Shown here: positions 1-8,143 of the stretch, piece after piece | How the letters are laid out: each line of letters starts with the position of its first letter | How positions within the stretch are numbered: the stretch's first letter is position 1 | Virus record (IMG/VR): IMGVR_UViG_3300009185_000131 | Coordinates: 1 to 21,150 of that record | Direction: 5' to 3' (one strand) | Source: a virus | DNA length: 21,150 bases | Program-made: the position numbers and the translations under genes | Notes under the pieces: model-generated | The model's database searches: none | Told to the model about the DNA's origin: nothing | The model's input: the letters and a program-made list of their open reading frames with translations, nothing else

Positions 1-327
1 ATCAGCTGTTGGCTCTCCTATAGTAATAACATTTTTGCCGACGATAGTGTTATAAGAACCTCCTCCAGAGTATTGTACTAAAGCATTTGGAGTGGATATA
101 AAAAGATTCTTGTTGGGTTTGATGGATATATCCCCAGGAGCTTTCATTGCAATAAATCCCTGAGCATTTAAATCAATTTGAGCTCCAGCATTTTGATACA
201 AAGATACATAAGAATTATCACTTTGCATACCAGATAAATTTCTTACATTAGAAATAAAATGCAACCCACCAGAAGGCATTACTACTGAATTAGTTCCATT
301 ACGAGATCCATTGTCTGATATATCCAT
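1..327 (-). CDS. Baseplate spike-like protein, partial (C-terminus beyond window)
   Basis: The reading frame opens with ATG at 327 and runs without a stop to the window edge, giving 109 N-terminal residues. The protein is rich in Gly, Asn, Ser and short alternating hydrophobic stretches, for example FIAMKAPGDISIKP and NVITIGEP. Such periodic short strands are typical of the beta-helical C-terminal part of T4 gp5 and of VgrG-like spikes. It follows directly after a gp5-like gene that lacks this part, so it probably supplies the needle of the baseplate hub. A TCTAAATA element lies 6 bases upstream of the ATG and no Shine-Dalgarno sequence is visible. Another repetitive virion protein, such as a tail fibre or other baseplate component, is possible because the diagnostic C-terminus is missing. 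Confidence 0.6.
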   Translation of the reverse strand, partial: MDISDNGSRNGTNSVVMPSGGLHFISNVRNLSGMQSDNSYVSLYQNAGAQIDLNAQGFIAMKAPGDISIKPNKNLFISTPNALVQYSGGGSYNTIVGKNVITIGEPTAD

Positions 328-333
328 ATTTTA

Positions 334-341
334 TATTTAGA
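334..341 (-). promoter_or_regulatory. TAARTA start-proximal element (TCTAAATA)
   Basis: On the minus strand TCTAAATA lies 6 bases upstream of the spike-like ATG, inside the short gap after the gp5-like gene. It belongs to a set of similar elements found before most starts here. It may be a T4-late-type -10 element or a non-Shine-Dalgarno translation signal; the sequence alone does not decide. Confidence 0.4.
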
Positions 342-361
342 AAAATTTGTTTTTTAAGCAA

Positions 362-1753
362 CTAAATTGCTTTGGAACGAGAAGGTATTAATTCTGTATT
401 TGAGCCATCTGGGTTTGTTGGCAAATTTAATTCATCTTCATTATTACGCGTTGGGCGCTGTAAATTGGGTTTTGGTACTAACTGTTTGTGCACTTCTGCT
501 GGAGGACTTACCGGCACAGCCTGATCTCTTGCATTAGCATAGGCTTCTGTTACAGAAGCAAAATATACAGGTTTTTGTAAATCTCCATTTAAAAAGAAAA
601 CCCAAACCATATTACCAGGCTGAGGAACAGAATTAGAACCTTGAGGCAATTTATAATTTGCACCCTTTCCAAAAGAAACCTCTTCTCGTGGACCAGAACG
701 ATAACCGCCAGTGTGCACTTCGGCAGCTTCTCGAGTGCGGGATGATGTTGTTTTACTATTATTACCGTTATAATAAGCTAAATCTTTTTCAGAAAATCGT
801 TCTGTAAACTTATTTCCATTTTTCCAAAAATCTTTTAATAATCTTATTGTTTCTTCGCCATATAAACCAACTTGATTTGTTGTTCTTCCGGTCATATCTG
901 CCACACTTATATTTTTTGAAGTTCTTCTAAATGTATTTTCCATCAACGCCATTCCAGCTTTGAGACCTACTGTTGGATCTTTTAATCTTTTATTCATACT
1001 ATCATCTACTCCATAATTCGACATTACGGTGGAATTTTTGGGTATATTTCCATCCGACAATGAAAAAAGTCCCATAGAAACTTGGCCCTTTGCTTCTCCT
1101 TGTGTTTCTGTCATACTATCCAATGGATTAAAACTACTTTCAAATGCTATAACCGGTATAATAAAATTATCTACATAATCTTGAGGACTGGTAAATGTTG
1201 AAGAACCTGAAGTACTATCTCTAGGTCTACCAGCTAGAGCTTCTTGAATATTTAACCAATTGTTTGTAGCTATTTCCAGAGCCAATGATCTAACTTCATT
1301 TGGTTTAACATATGGAACGTATGATCCGGGGAATTCATATATCTGTAAATCATTTAAAACAAATGGTTCAATTTTTTCAACCGGTGCACCAGATCTAGCT
1401 CCGAGAGCATTAGATGCTACTTTAAGATTATCAATTTGATGAGCGAGAATTGGGGTTGCAGCAGGTTCTGTTTTTCCATTTTGTCCTACAATTGTAGTTC
1501 CTCCAGATCCCAATAAAGGTCTTGCAGCTTCTGCCCAAGGTAAATTTTCTCTCAAAGATTTTCCAACTGGATGATCTGGATTAAGATATTCTTGAAAGGT
1601 TTGAGCATCTAATTTTATGTCAGTTGCTTTGACATTCCATTGTTCCAATAAAGTAGTAGACAAATGAGGAATAAGAACCTGGACTCTTCCTCTACCTTCC
1701 GGATCCAAGCTGTTTATTATAACTCCTATATGGTTACCGTATTGATAATTCAT
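362..1753 (-). CDS. gp5-like baseplate hub protein with OB fold and inserted lytic transglycosylase-like domain
   Basis: This 463-residue protein begins like T4 gp5, with GVIINSLDPEGRGRVQVLIP (residues 10-29) matching the first OB-fold strands and NLPWAEAARP (70-79) matching the T4 stretch LPWMSVIQP. The closing OB strands appear only at PGNMVWVFFLNGDLQKPVYF (379-398). Between them, about 190-335, sits a lytic-transglycosylase-like domain: FESSFNP (204-210) with Glu205 as candidate catalytic acid, MGLFSLSDG (227-235), DPTVGLKAGMA (259-269) and YYNG (327-330). In T4 gp5 the lysozyme domain follows the OB fold, so this order is unusual. The role is trimerisation in the hub under the tube and local peptidoglycan cleavage during injection. 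A strong ribosome binding site, TAAGGAG, ends 10 bases before the ATG. The C-terminal 50 residues are Pro-rich and probably a linker. Confidence 0.8.
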   Translation of the reverse strand: MNYQYGNHIGVIINSLDPEGRGRVQVLIPHLSTTLLEQWNVKATDIKLDAQTFQEYLNPDHPVGKSLRENLPWAEAARPLLGSGGTTIVGQNGKTEPAATPILAHQIDNLKVASNALGARSGAPVEKIEPFVLNDLQIYEFPGSYVPYVKPNEVRSLALEIATNNWLNIQEALAGRPRDSTSGSSTFTSPQDYVDNFIIPVIAFESSFNPLDSMTETQGEAKGQVSMGLFSLSDGNIPKNSTVMSNYGVDDSMNKRLKDPTVGLKAGMALMENTFRRTSKNISVADMTGRTTNQVGLYGEETIRLLKDFWKNGNKFTERFSEKDLAYYNGNNSKTTSSRTREAAEVHTGGYRSGPREEVSFGKGANYKLPQGSNSVPQPGNMVWVFFLNGDLQKPVYFASVTEAYANARDQAVPVSPPAEVHKQLVPKPNLQRPTRNNEDELNLPTNPDGSNTELIPSRSKAI

Positions 1754-1754
1754 T

Positions 1755-3215
1755 TTATTTATACTCCTTAGAAACCATGCTAGTTTTTAAAGCCTTTACA
1801 AAATGATTTGCATTACCAGCTGCTTTTCCTAAATCATATGCAGATTTATTAAAATAATAATTTCCAGATGGATCTATCAAAGAAGAAAAAGAATTTTTTA
1901 GACCTGATAATGTAAATTCCGGAGTTCCGTCTGGCCGCAATTTTCCAAAAGCAAACAAATTAGGATTAACTTTGCCTAATAATTCATAAGGAACATTTTT
2001 TGGGTAAAAAGACATAGGACCTTTAAATTGAGGAGTTCCGGATCTATTCCACTTAGATGAAGGCACCGCAGTTCCAAAACTATCCATAACTGGTTCTAAT
2101 TCACCCAATTGAGAACCCAAACAATAATGTTTAATAATTGCGTTTGCAATAGCAAGAGCAGAACTGCTTCCTTTAGCACCAAAACTAAATCCTTGAATTA
2201 AAAATCCCATGAATTGTTCCGGTATCTGTCCTATAGAATTAATAAAATTAGCCAATGCCTGAGCTTGTTTAGGCAAAACATATTGCGCCACTCCCACAGT
2301 AATAGGATGCTCAATCACATTAATGACCTCAGAACCTATATTAACCACAGTTTGAAATATATTAAGAATCCTAAAAAGGTTGTCAGAACCATTGAACAAA
2401 GACCCGAAAAAAGCTATATCATCAATAAGAGTTTGAATAGCTGAAAGAACTAAACATACTATAGTTATTACAAGTAAGGCTCTACTACCTCTACCCAGAA
2501 ATTTATTAACAAGCCAGGTTTCTATTAAACCTATAACATGATTTATAAATAATTGAGCCTGTAAAGCAGCTAATTGCATGCCTTGATATAAATCCAACAT
2601 GGCTTGTCTAAAACTACCAATAGCATTAGATAAAAAATGTACAGCTTCAGTTATGCCACCAAATTGACCAATAGCTGTATTGGTCAAATAAGAATGAGAA
2701 TTAATACTTTCTACCCAATCTCCTATAGCATTAGCCCATTCAGAACCCGATTCTGCCAAAATAGCATCACAATTAGGAGGTAGATGAGTTCGGGGACCAT
2801 TAATGGGGTCTTTTTGTCTCATCCCCATCAATCTAACCAATAAACCCGGAACTGGATATTTTAATTGTCCAGATTTACCAGCCGGGGTCTTGGCTGTAGC
2901 ATTTGCCAGTATACCAGCATGGTCTAGATGTCCACCTGGTTTGATTAATTCATTGTAAAAATCTTTATTTGCAACCGCTATTTCATGCCCATCAAAAGCA
3001 AATGAATCTCCTAAAATTTTATAACCCCTATTCAATATATGCAAAGCAGCACAGTATTTATTACCCACATTAGTACCACCTAAAATGCCTTGTAATAATC
3101 CCAATTCTGTATCATTCAAACCAGTCAATTTTTCTTCATCCACAACTTTAAATTGTTCCGGTGTATGAATGACTACATTAGATTCGTTATATTGTCGTGA
3201 ATTACAAGAGGCCAT
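1755..3215 (-). CDS. Hydrophobic virion-associated protein of unknown function (baseplate region)
   Basis: I do not recognise this 486-residue protein. Its N-terminal 150 residues are mixed and include a His/Gly-rich stretch (PGGHLDHAGILANA, 93-106). From about 185 to 365 it is long, helical and hydrophobic, with one stretch strong enough to be membrane-spanning (ALLVITIVCLVLSAIQTLI, 246-264) and further amphipathic segments to 345. The C-terminal 120 residues are polar and rich in Gly, Pro and aromatics. It lies between the small cysteine-rich gene and the gp5-like spike gene, so a virion role near the hub is likely. A hydrophobic protein at this place could contact the host membrane during injection, but that is inference. 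There is no signal peptide. The start ATG follows the upstream stop by 4 bases (GGTAAATATATG). Confidence 0.6.
   Translation of the reverse strand: MASCNSRQYNESNVVIHTPEQFKVVDEEKLTGLNDTELGLLQGILGGTNVGNKYCAALHILNRGYKILGDSFAFDGHEIAVANKDFYNELIKPGGHLDHAGILANATAKTPAGKSGQLKYPVPGLLVRLMGMRQKDPINGPRTHLPPNCDAILAESGSEWANAIGDWVESINSHSYLTNTAIGQFGGITEAVHFLSNAIGSFRQAMLDLYQGMQLAALQAQLFINHVIGLIETWLVNKFLGRGSRALLVITIVCLVLSAIQTLIDDIAFFGSLFNGSDNLFRILNIFQTVVNIGSEVINVIEHPITVGVAQYVLPKQAQALANFINSIGQIPEQFMGFLIQGFSFGAKGSSSALAIANAIIKHYCLGSQLGELEPVMDSFGTAVPSSKWNRSGTPQFKGPMSFYPKNVPYELLGKVNPNLFAFGKLRPDGTPEFTLSGLKNSFSSLIDPSGNYYFNKSAYDLGKAAGNANHFVKALKTSMVSKEYK
1756..1763 (-). promoter_or_regulatory. TATAAATA element abutting the gp5-like start
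   Basis: TATAAATA, identical to the T4 late promoter -10 core, lies 2 bases before the ATG, between the Shine-Dalgarno sequence (TAAGGAG, 1764-1770) and the start codon. A T4-type promoter here would start transcription inside the gene, so a promoter for this gene is doubtful. The site is listed because the same TAARTA core recurs at other starts. Confidence 0.3.
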
Positions 3216-3219
3216 ATAT

Positions 3220-3534
3220 TTACCATTTTCCTATAGGACATTTTTCAGCTGTTAACATAGTTTTAGCAGCCATATAACATCCACACTTTTTACATCTTTG
3301 TTGTTCTTTATCAAAAAAAGAACATTCATTACAAATATTTAGTCTACTTTGCTTTTGTGTATCAGAAACTTTTAAATTATTACCTTCTAACACACTTCCT
3401 ACATTTCTTATAATGCTGTCAGAAACATTACGAGCCATAGTAGCTAATCCCGGAGTGCCGTTGGAGGATGGCTTCCAAGCTGGCAATCTAGACTTTATTT
3501 CTTCTAGTCGCTTTTTTAATTGTTCTTTATCCAT
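3220..3534 (-). CDS. Small cysteine-rich putative zinc-binding protein
   Basis: This 104-residue protein has a charged helical N-terminus (1-17), a middle region of low complexity, and a C-terminal cysteine cluster: C68 and C71 (CNEC), C81, C84 and C86 (CKKCGC), and C99 in the terminal motif CPIGKW. Small phage proteins with this C-x2-C / C-x2-C-G-C / CP-x-GKW pattern occur in many myovirus genomes near tail genes; the function is unknown to me. The spacing suggests binding of one or two zinc ions. It starts 3 bases after the stop of the gp27-like gene and ends 4 bases before the next start, so it is translated as part of the baseplate operon. It could be an assembly factor or a minor virion component. 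Confidence 0.7.
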   Translation of the reverse strand: MDKEQLKKRLEEIKSRLPAWKPSSNGTPGLATMARNVSDSIIRNVGSVLEGNNLKVSDTQKQSRLNICNECSFFDKEQQRCKKCGCYMAAKTMLTAEKCPIGKW

Positions 3535-3537
3535 AAT

Positions 3538-5265
3538 TTAAGGGGCTATATTATTTTTACCAGTTTCATATATCTTGCTATAACTATCTATTTTGGTGCA
3601 AATTATATCATTAGTATAAGAATTTTTTGTAAAAAAATGTACTACTTTAACAGTTAACCACTGACCGAAAAATCTATCATCAAAAGAATTTTTTTCTGGT
3701 ATGGGTCTGTATATATGTAAAAAATTTCCTGGTTTTCTAATAATTAAACCTGGTATTTGAAGATACAAGGCTTGATTTTTATAAACTAAATTTTTTAACA
3801 TTTGCATTCCGGTAAGATTTGATGAAACAAAAGGTTGTGTAACAAACTTATATTGAGTATTTAATCCACTAAGTTTAGTTTGATTAGTGTTTAATAAAAT
3901 CTGAGCATTTTTATTATTATTTTTAAAATTAAACAATCCTCCACCCATTAAAGTAGCATTTTCTATTACATCTGTAATTTTATTATTAGCAAATCCTATT
4001 TCATACTGAGACAGATTAAATTTAAATTGAACCACAGGACTGTTAGCAAACTCCGCATCATCCACAGCTACCATGGGGGCGAAATGATAGTTATCAGCAA
4101 CGGAAGCAATTGGAGAATTAAAATTGTTCATGTCTGGTTCATTGGGGTCCATAGAACTAAAAGCTCTTTGACCAACGTCTACAGCCGCATCAGAAGCTGC
4201 ATAATCTCTTATTATAATTTTTTCTTTTTGTAATTTTTTTGAATTTTTGTAATAGTCTGCTAAAGGAATTAAAGTCCATCTTTTATCTATTTTTCCTGTA
4301 TATCCAGTATTTGCCTTTATATCTTCACCAGGCATACCTCTACTACCTACTTGTAATATCAAAGGTGACGGATTAACAGTATTTGAAGAAGTTGCATATT
4401 TTAAAATATAATTTATATCATCCAATATAGTACTATTTGCTGGAGAATTATATAATATTTTACTTTCCGGGTCTCCTCCATCCCATTTAGAGTCGTCTAT
4501 ATTTAAAATAGATAAATTAGGTTTATCTATAGAGCCAGTTTCATCATAAGCCATTTTTAAAGGAACATTTGCCATAGTTTCTAAAGTTCCACTATTGGCA
4601 TTGAGTATAAGATGTTTTAAAATTAAACCAGCTGGTACACTTTTTTCAGAATCATAGGCTAAATTTAAATCCAACACAGTACCTTCTAATTCTTTTATTT
4701 TTCTAGCTATGTTTCCAGAACTCCATTGCAAATATCTTTCTGAAAAAATTTGATGACGTATATCTTTAAAATAAAAAGTTCTTAATTTTTTAAAATTGTC
4801 TGTAGAAGTGTCTTGAATGTCATATATGCTACAATCAAAAGACATGACCCAATTTTCAGCTTTTAAAGTGGTTTGAGTTCCTTTGGAGCCGGTTTCATCA
4901 TCAATATAAGGATATATTTTAAAACTAATTAAATTTCTTCCATCTGTTCTAAAATTTAAAAAACCTGGCTGAGTTGGAGTTTGGCTATATCCTTGGATAG
5001 AACTGCCAGATTTAGATGCATAGGTACCCCTCTCTAAAATTTCATTCCAATTTTCTATAGTAATATATCCAGTAATATTCCAATCATATAAAGTTTCTTC
5101 TATACATAATTGATCTACGGCAGCAAACGGTAACTGATAAGGAGGTTTGCTTATATCATAATTATACATCCATATTTCTATCCAGAAAAAATCTGTTCCA
5201 ATTTGATATACAGATTTTGTTTGACCAGAATCTTCTATTCCTCCTATAGAAAAACTATTCGCCAT
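3538..5265 (-). CDS. gp27-like baseplate hub protein
   Basis: This 575-residue protein has an N-terminal beta-rich domain (about 15-75, with PYQLPFAAVDQLCIEETLYD) and a C-terminal domain holding QIPGLIIRKPGNFLHIYRP (503-521) and GQWLTVKVVHFF (535-546) followed by a Tyr-containing strand. That C-terminal pattern, a small beta domain with PG before a strand and then a 'G-x-W-hydrophobic' strand, is typical of gp27/gpD-like hub proteins that form the ring on which the spike sits. The length exceeds T4 gp27 (391 residues); the middle is a family-specific insertion. Its ATG lies within the end of the preceding tube-like gene (11-base overlap), which suggests coupled translation. The gp5-like gene two genes downstream supports the hub assignment. 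Identity is too low to judge by eye, so another baseplate protein cannot be excluded. Confidence 0.6.
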   Translation of the reverse strand: MANSFSIGGIEDSGQTKSVYQIGTDFFWIEIWMYNYDISKPPYQLPFAAVDQLCIEETLYDWNITGYITIENWNEILERGTYASKSGSSIQGYSQTPTQPGFLNFRTDGRNLISFKIYPYIDDETGSKGTQTTLKAENWVMSFDCSIYDIQDTSTDNFKKLRTFYFKDIRHQIFSERYLQWSSGNIARKIKELEGTVLDLNLAYDSEKSVPAGLILKHLILNANSGTLETMANVPLKMAYDETGSIDKPNLSILNIDDSKWDGGDPESKILYNSPANSTILDDINYILKYATSSNTVNPSPLILQVGSRGMPGEDIKANTGYTGKIDKRWTLIPLADYYKNSKKLQKEKIIIRDYAASDAAVDVGQRAFSSMDPNEPDMNNFNSPIASVADNYHFAPMVAVDDAEFANSPVVQFKFNLSQYEIGFANNKITDVIENATLMGGGLFNFKNNNKNAQILLNTNQTKLSGLNTQYKFVTQPFVSSNLTGMQMLKNLVYKNQALYLQIPGLIIRKPGNFLHIYRPIPEKNSFDDRFFGQWLTVKVVHFFTKNSYTNDIICTKIDSYSKIYETGKNNIAP

Positions 5266-5881
5266 AATATTGAGTGTTTTCTCCTACATTAGCTAACAAT
5301 TCCACATGAAATTGGCTATAAGCAAAAGAGGCTGTGCAGGAAATAATGGTTTCATCTTGATGAGAATAATTTAATTCACTTAAAGAACTAATATAAGCAT
5401 CTACATATTTAAAAGAGACAATAGGATTATTATATTCATCCAAAGCTAATAAATTTATATTCGTTGTAAAATCAAAAAAAGTATTACCTATAATTCCATT
5501 GTCTGAAATGTCTTTGGTTAAATCTATGCGTCGTTGTAAAATTACATCTGTGGTTCCATCAAAAGAATCATTGAAATGGTTTAACCATTTCCACAAAATC
5601 CAATAATTCATATAACCGTTATCGATTAAAAATTTTAAATTTAAATCTGGATAAGCTGGTCTGGAGTGAGATGAAACACTTACATTTTGCCCACCATATG
5701 CCAAATTTATAGTAGGTATTTTAATAGCTGGAACCGGAGAACCAAATACCGTAAACTGTACTGTGTCTGGATTTTGCTTGTTTTTAATAACTGGGTCTGA
5801 TTCTCTTTTAAGAATAAGAGGAAGATCCATAATTAAACTAAATTTATCTAACCTTGATCTATTTAAAATTGATTGTTCCAT
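5255..5881 (-). CDS. Tail tube-like (gp19 fold) protein, third copy
   Basis: The open frame extends to 5935, but that would overlap the terminase by 53 bases. The ATG at 5881, one base after the terminase stop, gives a 208-residue protein and is the likelier start. Its layout resembles the tail-tube fold: FTVFGSPVPAIKIPTINLAYGG (43-64), a Tyr/Trp-rich helix (NYWILWKWLNHF, 92-103), a strand region (TNINLLALDEYNNPIVSFKY, 140-159), then DAYISSLSELNY (161-172) and a final pair of strands ending FAYSQFHVEL. In gp19-like proteins the segment before the last strands reads as 'a-i-x-l-x-x-l-x-y', as here. Beside the hub gene it could be a tube initiator or adaptor ring between hub and tube (comparable in role to T4 gp54 or gp48). 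The tube-like fold is inferred from pattern only. Confidence 0.55.
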   Translation of the reverse strand: MEQSILNRSRLDKFSLIMDLPLILKRESDPVIKNKQNPDTVQFTVFGSPVPAIKIPTINLAYGGQNVSVSSHSRPAYPDLNLKFLIDNGYMNYWILWKWLNHFNDSFDGTTDVILQRRIDLTKDISDNGIIGNTFFDFTTNINLLALDEYNNPIVSFKYVDAYISSLSELNYSHQDETIISCTASFAYSQFHVELLANVGENTQYYGE

Positions 5882-5882
5882 A

Positions 5883-7775
5883 TTAAAATAATATAATTTG
5901 TTTATAGTCTTCTTTATACATTCCTTCCAAGGCATCTGCTGTCATAAATTCTGGCTCTGCTGGTTTGTAAGGATCTATATTTCGATCATTGTATGCCACA
6001 GTATGTAACCAATTCCATAATTGACGAGCTTCGTTATCTTGCTCGTTTTGAGGAGTAGGATTAATCATCACTGGCATAGTATTAATTACCCTATTTCTTC
6101 GAAACAACCCAGAACCACCCACTAATAATGGACTTTGTTTTAATAAATCTTTATTATCATACAAAGAAACCATTTCTTTAGGTCTTCCTTGATCATCCAT
6201 ATCAATTATTTGAAAATAATTTTGAACTATACTGGGATTTAAAATAAACAAAGCCCAAATACAACCAAATACCCTATCATCTAAATCTTCTTTAGTTTGT
6301 TTGCTATAAGTTTGATTAGGCAATCTTACAAAAGTATGAAGTTCTTTAATAGTTTCTGGATCATAAAATTTAATGGCTCTTAGACTATTACACCAATATC
6401 TAAAATTACTGATTCCATTGTATCTAGTAGTTGTATGACTATGAATACCTTTACGATTCTTGGTATTGTAATGAACACTATTTCCTTCTAAAGTGTAAGA
6501 AACTAAATTTTCATAGTTGTGGGTATGAAATACAACATCTATAACCTGATTGCCATTATTATTATTTTCAATTAACACTGGTGGTCTACCCCAGTCATTC
6601 AAAACCCCTAATAAACGAGTACCAAAATGATATGGACTAATAGTATTAGAAGCATAAACCGCTACCTGTTCTATTTCTTGTAAATTAGTTATGTCAAAAA
6701 CCTGAGCCACTGTATTAGAACGACCAATACCTTCTCCTACGTCTACCCCCATTACATAATGTCTTCCCACCTCTGGCATTTTATATATTAGATATTTGCC
6801 TTCATCTAAAACCATACTAGGTTCTGGACAATTTTTTAATTGTTCTAGTAAATCTGGATCTACAACAGATCTGCCTGGAGTTATAAACTGGTTACCAAAT
6901 TCTTGATCAAAGTCTTCTTGGCCCCTCCCTTCAGAAGCCAGTAATTCCACGGCATCTGCTTTCCAAGATTCATCTCGGCCAGGAACATCCCACCAATCTA
7001 CTCGTTCCGGATGCCACATACTATCTGATTTTTGAGCAATTTGCCAGAGTTGATAAAATTTATTATCGGTTCCGTTAGCAGTACTGATTAAAATAATTTG
7101 AGACTTCTGCGATTGAATAATAATTGGAATAGAAGATCTCCAGAGCTCTGCCATGTCTTCTGGAGGACAGAAAGCCATTTCATCAATAATCAATAAGTTA
7201 CTAGAACCGCCACGAGGGCCTGTGGAAATGGTAATAGAAGAGTCATTGGTTAAATCTAAACCATCTTTGCGCCAAGATTTAATACTCGGTTTGAGATAAA
7301 TTGGTAACATTTCATAAGCAGTTTTAATACGAGCAAAAATTTCTTTAGCAGAATCTGCTTTGTATGAAATAATAGTTACTCGCTTATCTTGTTGAAAACA
7401 GACATACCACAGGGCGTAAATAGCCATGGTGGTAGTTTTACCACTTTGACGAGAGGATAACAAAATAGTAAAACGTTCTTTTTTAAAAGTTTTGAGAAGA
7501 TGTTTTTGATATTTGTAAAGACTGATTTTTTCCTTACCTCTATCCAAATGAGTAATAGTGTAATGAGCTTCTGCAAAATGAAGTATACTTTTATGGCAAA
7601 GTTTAAAATCCTCTTGCATCTCCGGTGTCCACTTGAACACTGCATTCTTGGTACGGAGAATATTCTCATTCCCCTTATAAAATTTACCATCTACTAAAAT
7701 GTCTTCTGCCTGTAAATCATCTAAGGAGAACTCATCTTCTTCTTCACCATCTTGCTGTTTAGGTCTACGGCCCAT
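5883..7775 (-). CDS. Terminase large subunit (gp17-like DNA packaging ATPase/nuclease)
   Basis: This 630-residue protein is the motor that pumps DNA into the capsid and cuts it to length. The ATPase domain shows Walker A SRQSGKTT (108-115), Walker B LLIIDE (194-199) with the catalytic Glu199, and the coupling motif STANG (231-235). The RNase H-like nuclease domain shows GVDVGEG (343-349, Asp345), LIENNNNG (401-408, Glu403) and DLDD (497-500). An acidic stretch opens the protein (9-20). T4 gp17 has 610 residues, so it is full length. The C-terminal 80 residues are variable. The gene sits between baseplate genes rather than beside portal or small terminase genes, neither of which is in the window. 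The ATG follows the stop of the gp53-like gene by one base, so the two are probably co-translated. Confidence 0.95.
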   Translation of the reverse strand: MGRRPKQQDGEEEDEFSLDDLQAEDILVDGKFYKGNENILRTKNAVFKWTPEMQEDFKLCHKSILHFAEAHYTITHLDRGKEKISLYKYQKHLLKTFKKERFTILLSSRQSGKTTTMAIYALWYVCFQQDKRVTIISYKADSAKEIFARIKTAYEMLPIYLKPSIKSWRKDGLDLTNDSSITISTGPRGGSSNLLIIDEMAFCPPEDMAELWRSSIPIIIQSQKSQIILISTANGTDNKFYQLWQIAQKSDSMWHPERVDWWDVPGRDESWKADAVELLASEGRGQEDFDQEFGNQFITPGRSVVDPDLLEQLKNCPEPSMVLDEGKYLIYKMPEVGRHYVMGVDVGEGIGRSNTVAQVFDITNLQEIEQVAVYASNTISPYHFGTRLLGVLNDWGRPPVLIENNNNGNQVIDVVFHTHNYENLVSYTLEGNSVHYNTKNRKGIHSHTTTRYNGISNFRYWCNSLRAIKFYDPETIKELHTFVRLPNQTYSKQTKEDLDDRVFGCIWALFILNPSIVQNYFQIIDMDDQGRPKEMVSLYDNKDLLKQSPLLVGGSGLFRRNRVINTMPVMINPTPQNEQDNEARQLWNWLHTVAYNDRNIDPYKPAEPEFMTADALEGMYKEDYKQIILF

Positions 7776-7776
7776 A

Positions 7777-8136
7777 TTACCTATTTACTTGAGACCGCAG
7801 TTCTTGCAAAACATACCCCACATATTCTGGATTTAATAATTTAATACTAGTTCCGGCTTCTGGTAATTGCGTAGGATCCATTATTTGATTATAAGAGCAA
7901 ACCAGCCACCATAGTTCTAAAGTTTTGTAAAATTTATAAGAAATATAATACCAAGTATCTCCTGGTGATATGTTATAGGTAGATTGAACGTCTGAATTGT
8001 CTGTTTGAAATATGTTTATGGAACGCAATACATTATAAAATAATTCTTGAGTCCTGTCATCTTGATAGACATTAAAAAAATTTTCATATCTATAAAAAGA
8101 AAGTTTAGGAATATTATCTATTTGATTCTGGTTCAT
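7777..8136 (-). CDS. gp53-like baseplate wedge protein with LysM-like domain
   Basis: This 119-residue protein has a helical N-terminal half (FNVYQDD around 21-27, ELFYNVLRSINIF 31-43) and a C-terminal LysM-like domain (about 50-102): YNISPGDTWYYISYKFY, then LELWWLVCSYNQIMDP and LPEAGTSIKL. The pattern 'PGDT-x-x-x-I-S-x-K-x-Y ... WW ... N-x-I-DP ... L-x-x-G-x-x-I' is that of T4 gp53 and related baseplate wedge proteins, where the LysM fold takes part in protein contacts rather than wall binding. It is shorter than T4 gp53 (196 residues). It lies directly upstream of the terminase gene (one-base gap) and 7 bases downstream of the tube-cap-like gene. Confidence 0.75.
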   Translation of the reverse strand: MNQNQIDNIPKLSFYRYENFFNVYQDDRTQELFYNVLRSINIFQTDNSDVQSTYNISPGDTWYYISYKFYKTLELWWLVCSYNQIMDPTQLPEAGTSIKLLNPEYVGYVLQELRSQVNR

Positions 8137-8143
8137 AATTTAC

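Noticed and set aside
2214-2444. Plus-strand open frame of 76 codons
   Set aside because: It lies wholly inside the gene at 1755-3215 on the other strand, has no recognisable features and is best explained as a shadow.
5882-5935. Longer frame for the third tube-like gene starting at 5935
   Set aside because: It overlaps the terminase by 53 bases, and an ATG at 5881 lies one base past the terminase stop.
7376-7690. 104-codon minus-strand frame and a plus-strand frame inside the terminase gene
   Set aside because: Both overlap the ATPase domain of the clear terminase in other frames and have no family features.
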